Below, in pieces: positions 62,501-64,000 of a stretch of 64,000 bases of DNA. Position 1 is the stretch's first letter, and each line of letters begins with the position of its first letter. The notes under the pieces were generated by a model. That model ran no database searches. It saw only the letters and a list, made by a program, of their open reading frames with translations, and was not told the origin of the DNA. Source of the DNA: an uncultured Saprospiraceae bacterium (GTDB lineage: Bacteria > Bacteroidota > Bacteroidia > Chitinophagales > Saprospiraceae); assembly GCA_937926205.1 (NCBI GenBank), contig CALEYL010000059.1:1-64000 (forward strand), given 5' to 3'. The translations under genes were made by a program, and so were the position numbers.

Positions 62501-64000
62501 TCGTTAGGCCGGATATTGTATTGTTCAATAAGGTAATGGGCCAGTTTTCCGGATTCCTCGTCAAGGGTTTGGTAACTGATGTATTTCCCATCGAAAACAA
62601 TGGCGGTATGCCCCGGCGACAGGTCAACTTGTTTTTGGAACAAATCGAGGATTCCGTCTGGATTATTAAAATGAACCGTTGTGTCGTTAAACCCGTAAAT
62701 GAGTTGGCTTTCTTCTTCGCTTTCCATCATGGGCAGATCGGCGATGCTTTCAGCCGGATTGGCAACGATGGCTTTCAGCAGCGTTTGGTAGTGGATGGCC
62801 ATTTGCTGAATGGTCTGCGGTAAAAACAGATCACTGGAATATTCAATTGCGATGAGTAACCCCCGGGGGCTTTCCCTGACAGAAAAAGTGAGGTCGAACA
62901 AAGACCTGGTTTGAGGCAGCGCTTCGGAAGCAAGGCTGGTGTCCCCCAATTGAAGGTCGGGCGAATCGGGCATGTTTTGCATGACAAACATGACCTGAAA
63001 TACCGGACTCCGGCTAAGGCTGCGATCTGTTTCTACCCGCTCAACAATTTGCTCGAATGGAACTTCCTGATGTGCAAATGCATCAAGCGTAGTGGTTTTA
63101 ATGGTTTCGAGCAAACTGCTGAAAGCGGGATTTCCTGCCATGTTGCTGCGAAGGGCAATGGTATTGATGAAAAAACCGACGACGGGTTCTAAAGCTTTGA
63201 AATTCCGGTTGGCCACAGGGGTGCCGACACAAATGTCTTCCTGCCCGCTATAGCGATACAACAATACCTTAAAAGCTGCCAGAAGGGTCATGAACAGGCT
63301 GGCTCCGGGTTTTTCAGACAAAGCGTGTAGTTGACCGGTTAAATCTTTATCGATTCTGAAAACCATGTTGCCTCCCTGATGGCGCTGTACGGAAGGTCTT
63401 GGGAAATCAAAAGGCAAAGACAGCGGTTCTACTCCGGCCAACTGTTGGGCCCACCAGTTGAGTTGAGCAGACAAAACAGATTTTGACAAATATTCCCTTT
63501 GCCAGACGGCATAATCTGCGTAGTGAAATTCAAGCGGCGGAAGGCCAACTTCCCGGTTTTCTTTAATCGCGCTGTAAAATTCAGCCAGGTCATTTACGAG
63601 CAATGACTGTGACCAGCCATCTGATGCAATGTGATGAACGACCAGGATTAGTACATGATCCTCGCCGGCACATTTCACCAGCGCAGCCCGCAGCATATAA
63701 TCTTTTGACAAATCGAAAGGGCGGTTGATCTCTTCCCGGATGAAAGCATTGAGCTGCGTATCGTCTTCATAGGCAGCGCCTTCAAACTGCCGCAGGGTCC
63801 AGTTTTCTGCCCCGAGCAGGTATTGGTATGCCTGTCCGTCGTCCGATTTGAATACAGTTCTTAGGGTTTCGTGTCTGTTTACGAGGGCTTTTAAGGCAGC
63901 CGCCAAAGAATTTTTGTCCAACCCGTTTTTTAACCTCAATATGGTTGGCATGTGGTATTGGGTACTGCCGCCAAACTGGTCAATAAACCAAAGTCGTTCC
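59590..64000 (-). CDS. Non-ribosomal peptide synthetase, partial: C-A-T-TE plus methyltransferase-like domain
   Basis: The frame runs open off the right edge: codons before the first internal ATG (63951) read ERLWFIDQFGGSTQYH, the start of a condensation domain, so the 5' part lies outside. Numbering from that ATG: condensation domain with HHIASDG at 106-112; adenylation domain with YTSGSTGKPKG near 583, NEYGPTEATIG, and a pocket I read as D-L-T-K-I-G-E-I-G-K (Asn/Asp-like); carrier domain with GGHSL, Ser968; thioesterase with GYSMG, Ser1097. From about 1259 to 1453 an extra domain resembles the EEF1A-lysine/N6-adenine methyltransferase family (QFFFTEETA, CTPSL, VRVLDIDKRF, DVIILDPIF at Asp1379, EFMFYANFEI). 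This module ends peptide synthesis and releases the product. Confidence 0.92.
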   Translation of the reverse strand, partial: ERLWFIDQFGGSTQYHMPTILRLKNGLDKNSLAAALKALVNRHETLRTVFKSDDGQAYQYLLGAENWTLRQFEGAAYEDDTQLNAFIREEINRPFDLSKDYMLRAALVKCAGEDHVLILVVHHIASDGWSQSLLVNDLAEFYSAIKENREVGLPPLEFHYADYAVWQREYLSKSVLSAQLNWWAQQLAGVEPLSLPFDFPRPSVQRHQGGNMVFRIDKDLTGQLHALSEKPGASLFMTLLAAFKVLLYRYSGQEDICVGTPVANRNFKALEPVVGFFINTIALRSNMAGNPAFSSLLETIKTTTLDAFAHQEVPFEQIVERVETDRSLSRSPVFQVMFVMQNMPDSPDLQLGDTSLASEALPQTRSLFDLTFSVRESPRGLLIAIEYSSDLFLPQTIQQMAIHYQTLLKAIVANPAESIADLPMMESEEESQLIYGFNDTTVHFNNPDGILDLFQKQVDLSPGHTAIVFDGKYISYQTLDEESGKLAHYLIEQYNIRPNDFVGVMMERSDQAIIAILGILKSGACYVPVDTQYPFERKAFMVSDTRLRVLITVSGQAEEAVQLGAPVCVLDQEAETWAHSPHTSRVKRNSNDLAYVIYTSGSTGKPKGVMVEDGSLLNYLFYGMQAYRQSEQPFSFPLFTSLAFDLTQTSIFLTLLSGGQLLIENEKDIDVALERIVRNAAINTIKLTPSHINFLEGKTNAGIAVAIVGGEQLELQQVKLLKAMNPGIRIFNEYGPTEATIGCTVHEIKDLDSTPLIGKPIANTSIFLLDEAGQLVPRGVPGEICIGGDCLARGYLNRPDLNLERFIPNPWSQKQDAKIYRTGDIGRWRWDGNLEYRGRKDNQVKIRGYRIELGEIESVLSGISGVKSCAVVAKPAPGGGLVLAAYLVFEGVFDKNRIQEYLSQKLPDYMVPAIWENLQALPLTNAGKIDRKALETRNISAEVKLDFIAPKNRTEQIIAKIWQESLELKAVSIHDNFFEIGGHSLNAIPIVFKMNKSLNVNLKLMDLFANPTIEKIARMLILQETGSENIYALNSIQKNLPNLFFIPPVLGIPIVFKNLAISLAGKFNCYGIQYRGIDKNDDLDANIGQMANGFINDILSIQQHGVFQLCGYSMGATIAYEMAKKLEDMGFETRLVLLDRGVRRTEGITAEKIDTHAEFHLNWMNRELVAASLKSKDDPRIKQFLLHNIRILNEYIVEGQIKGPIFAIEAQNDKMQSYMKEWAAFTSNTFGQAWVKGDHFDMLDPKYTPQIKMYLLQFLSSGRSSIKKSTITTIMKDLKLKLTNLALFVNQKISKSTPYWLNMDIKAREFITPNFKLGQFFFTEETAKALVEKLDRFEHPCCLCTPSLGNEWHKKGKEVRVLDIDKRFDFLPGYRYYDLRKPEYLNETYDVIILDPIFFPPEFLLRVINVLTRNNYNQRLLIVYKTSMEKHFLEVFEEYGVFPSNYYPDYPHVSEAGKKEFMFYANFEI

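Noticed and set aside
63951..63951. ATG at 63951 as the start of the NRPS
   Set aside because: The frame continues upstream to the window edge with condensation-domain sequence (ERLWFIDQF), so this Met is internal and the gene is truncated by the window.

Overview
The window comes from a chromosome of the phylum Bacteroidota, most likely an environmental member of the Saprospirales/Sphingobacteriales side; the genus is not resolvable from the sequence. The evidence is four secreted proteins with C-terminal type IX secretion (Por) sorting domains, two large TonB-dependent outer-membrane receptors with carboxypeptidase-like N-terminal domains, and promoters of the Bacteroidota type (TTG or TTTG, 18-20 nt, TAnnTTTG). 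Intergenic regions are rich in repeats. No rRNA, tRNA, CRISPR array or intact insertion sequence was seen.

Layout. 1-8.9 kb: a tandem repeat, a type IX-secreted metalloprotease, small stress or regulatory genes, a PAS histidine kinase, a Cys-repeat lipoprotein and a CoA-transferase. 9-16 kb: an amino-acid permease, a membrane protein with a LuxR-like tail, an esterase relic and secreted proteins of unknown role. 16-24 kb: a creatininase-like hydrolase, a UPF0175/PIN toxin-antitoxin pair, a ClC channel, an EEP-family hydrolase, an outer-membrane receptor and a complex tandem repeat. 24-27.2 kb: cytochrome bd oxidase (cydA, cydB) with a TPR protein. 27.3-36.5 kb: an accessory stretch with inverted-repeat elements, a second PIN toxin-antitoxin pair, lipoproteins, GH2 and GH43 glycosidases and gene fragments. 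36.5-48 kb: photolyase, a TPR lipoprotein, a 1-kb cluster of small inverted-repeat elements, a Spo0M-like protein, a TonB receptor paired with a secreted hydrolase-like protein, and polyphosphate kinase.

48-64 kb (all minus strand, running off the right edge): twelve tightly packed genes forming a non-ribosomal peptide cluster. In transcription order they are: the end of an NRPS (condensation, adenylation, carrier, thioesterase and an extra methyltransferase-like domain), an ABC exporter, a SyrP/TauD-type dioxygenase, a lipoprotein, glutamate mutase large and small subunits, a TIM-barrel U32-like protein, an enoyl-CoA hydratase, an acyl-CoA ligase, a YkvI-type transporter, a second 2-oxoglutarate/iron dioxygenase and a type II thioesterase. 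Read by eye, the adenylation pocket resembles Asn/Asp pockets. Glutamate mutase makes 3-methylaspartate, and SyrP-type enzymes hydroxylate aspartyl units on carrier proteins. The simplest reading is a peptide built around a modified aspartate or asparagine. The EEF1A-methyltransferase/N6-adenine-MTase-like domain fused behind the thioesterase is the most unusual feature of the window.

The second theme is small non-autonomous repeats: a hairpin element whose first bases supply the stop codon of two unrelated genes, a 128-bp MITE with a clean 7-bp target duplication nested in another inverted repeat, and further copies or relatives of both.
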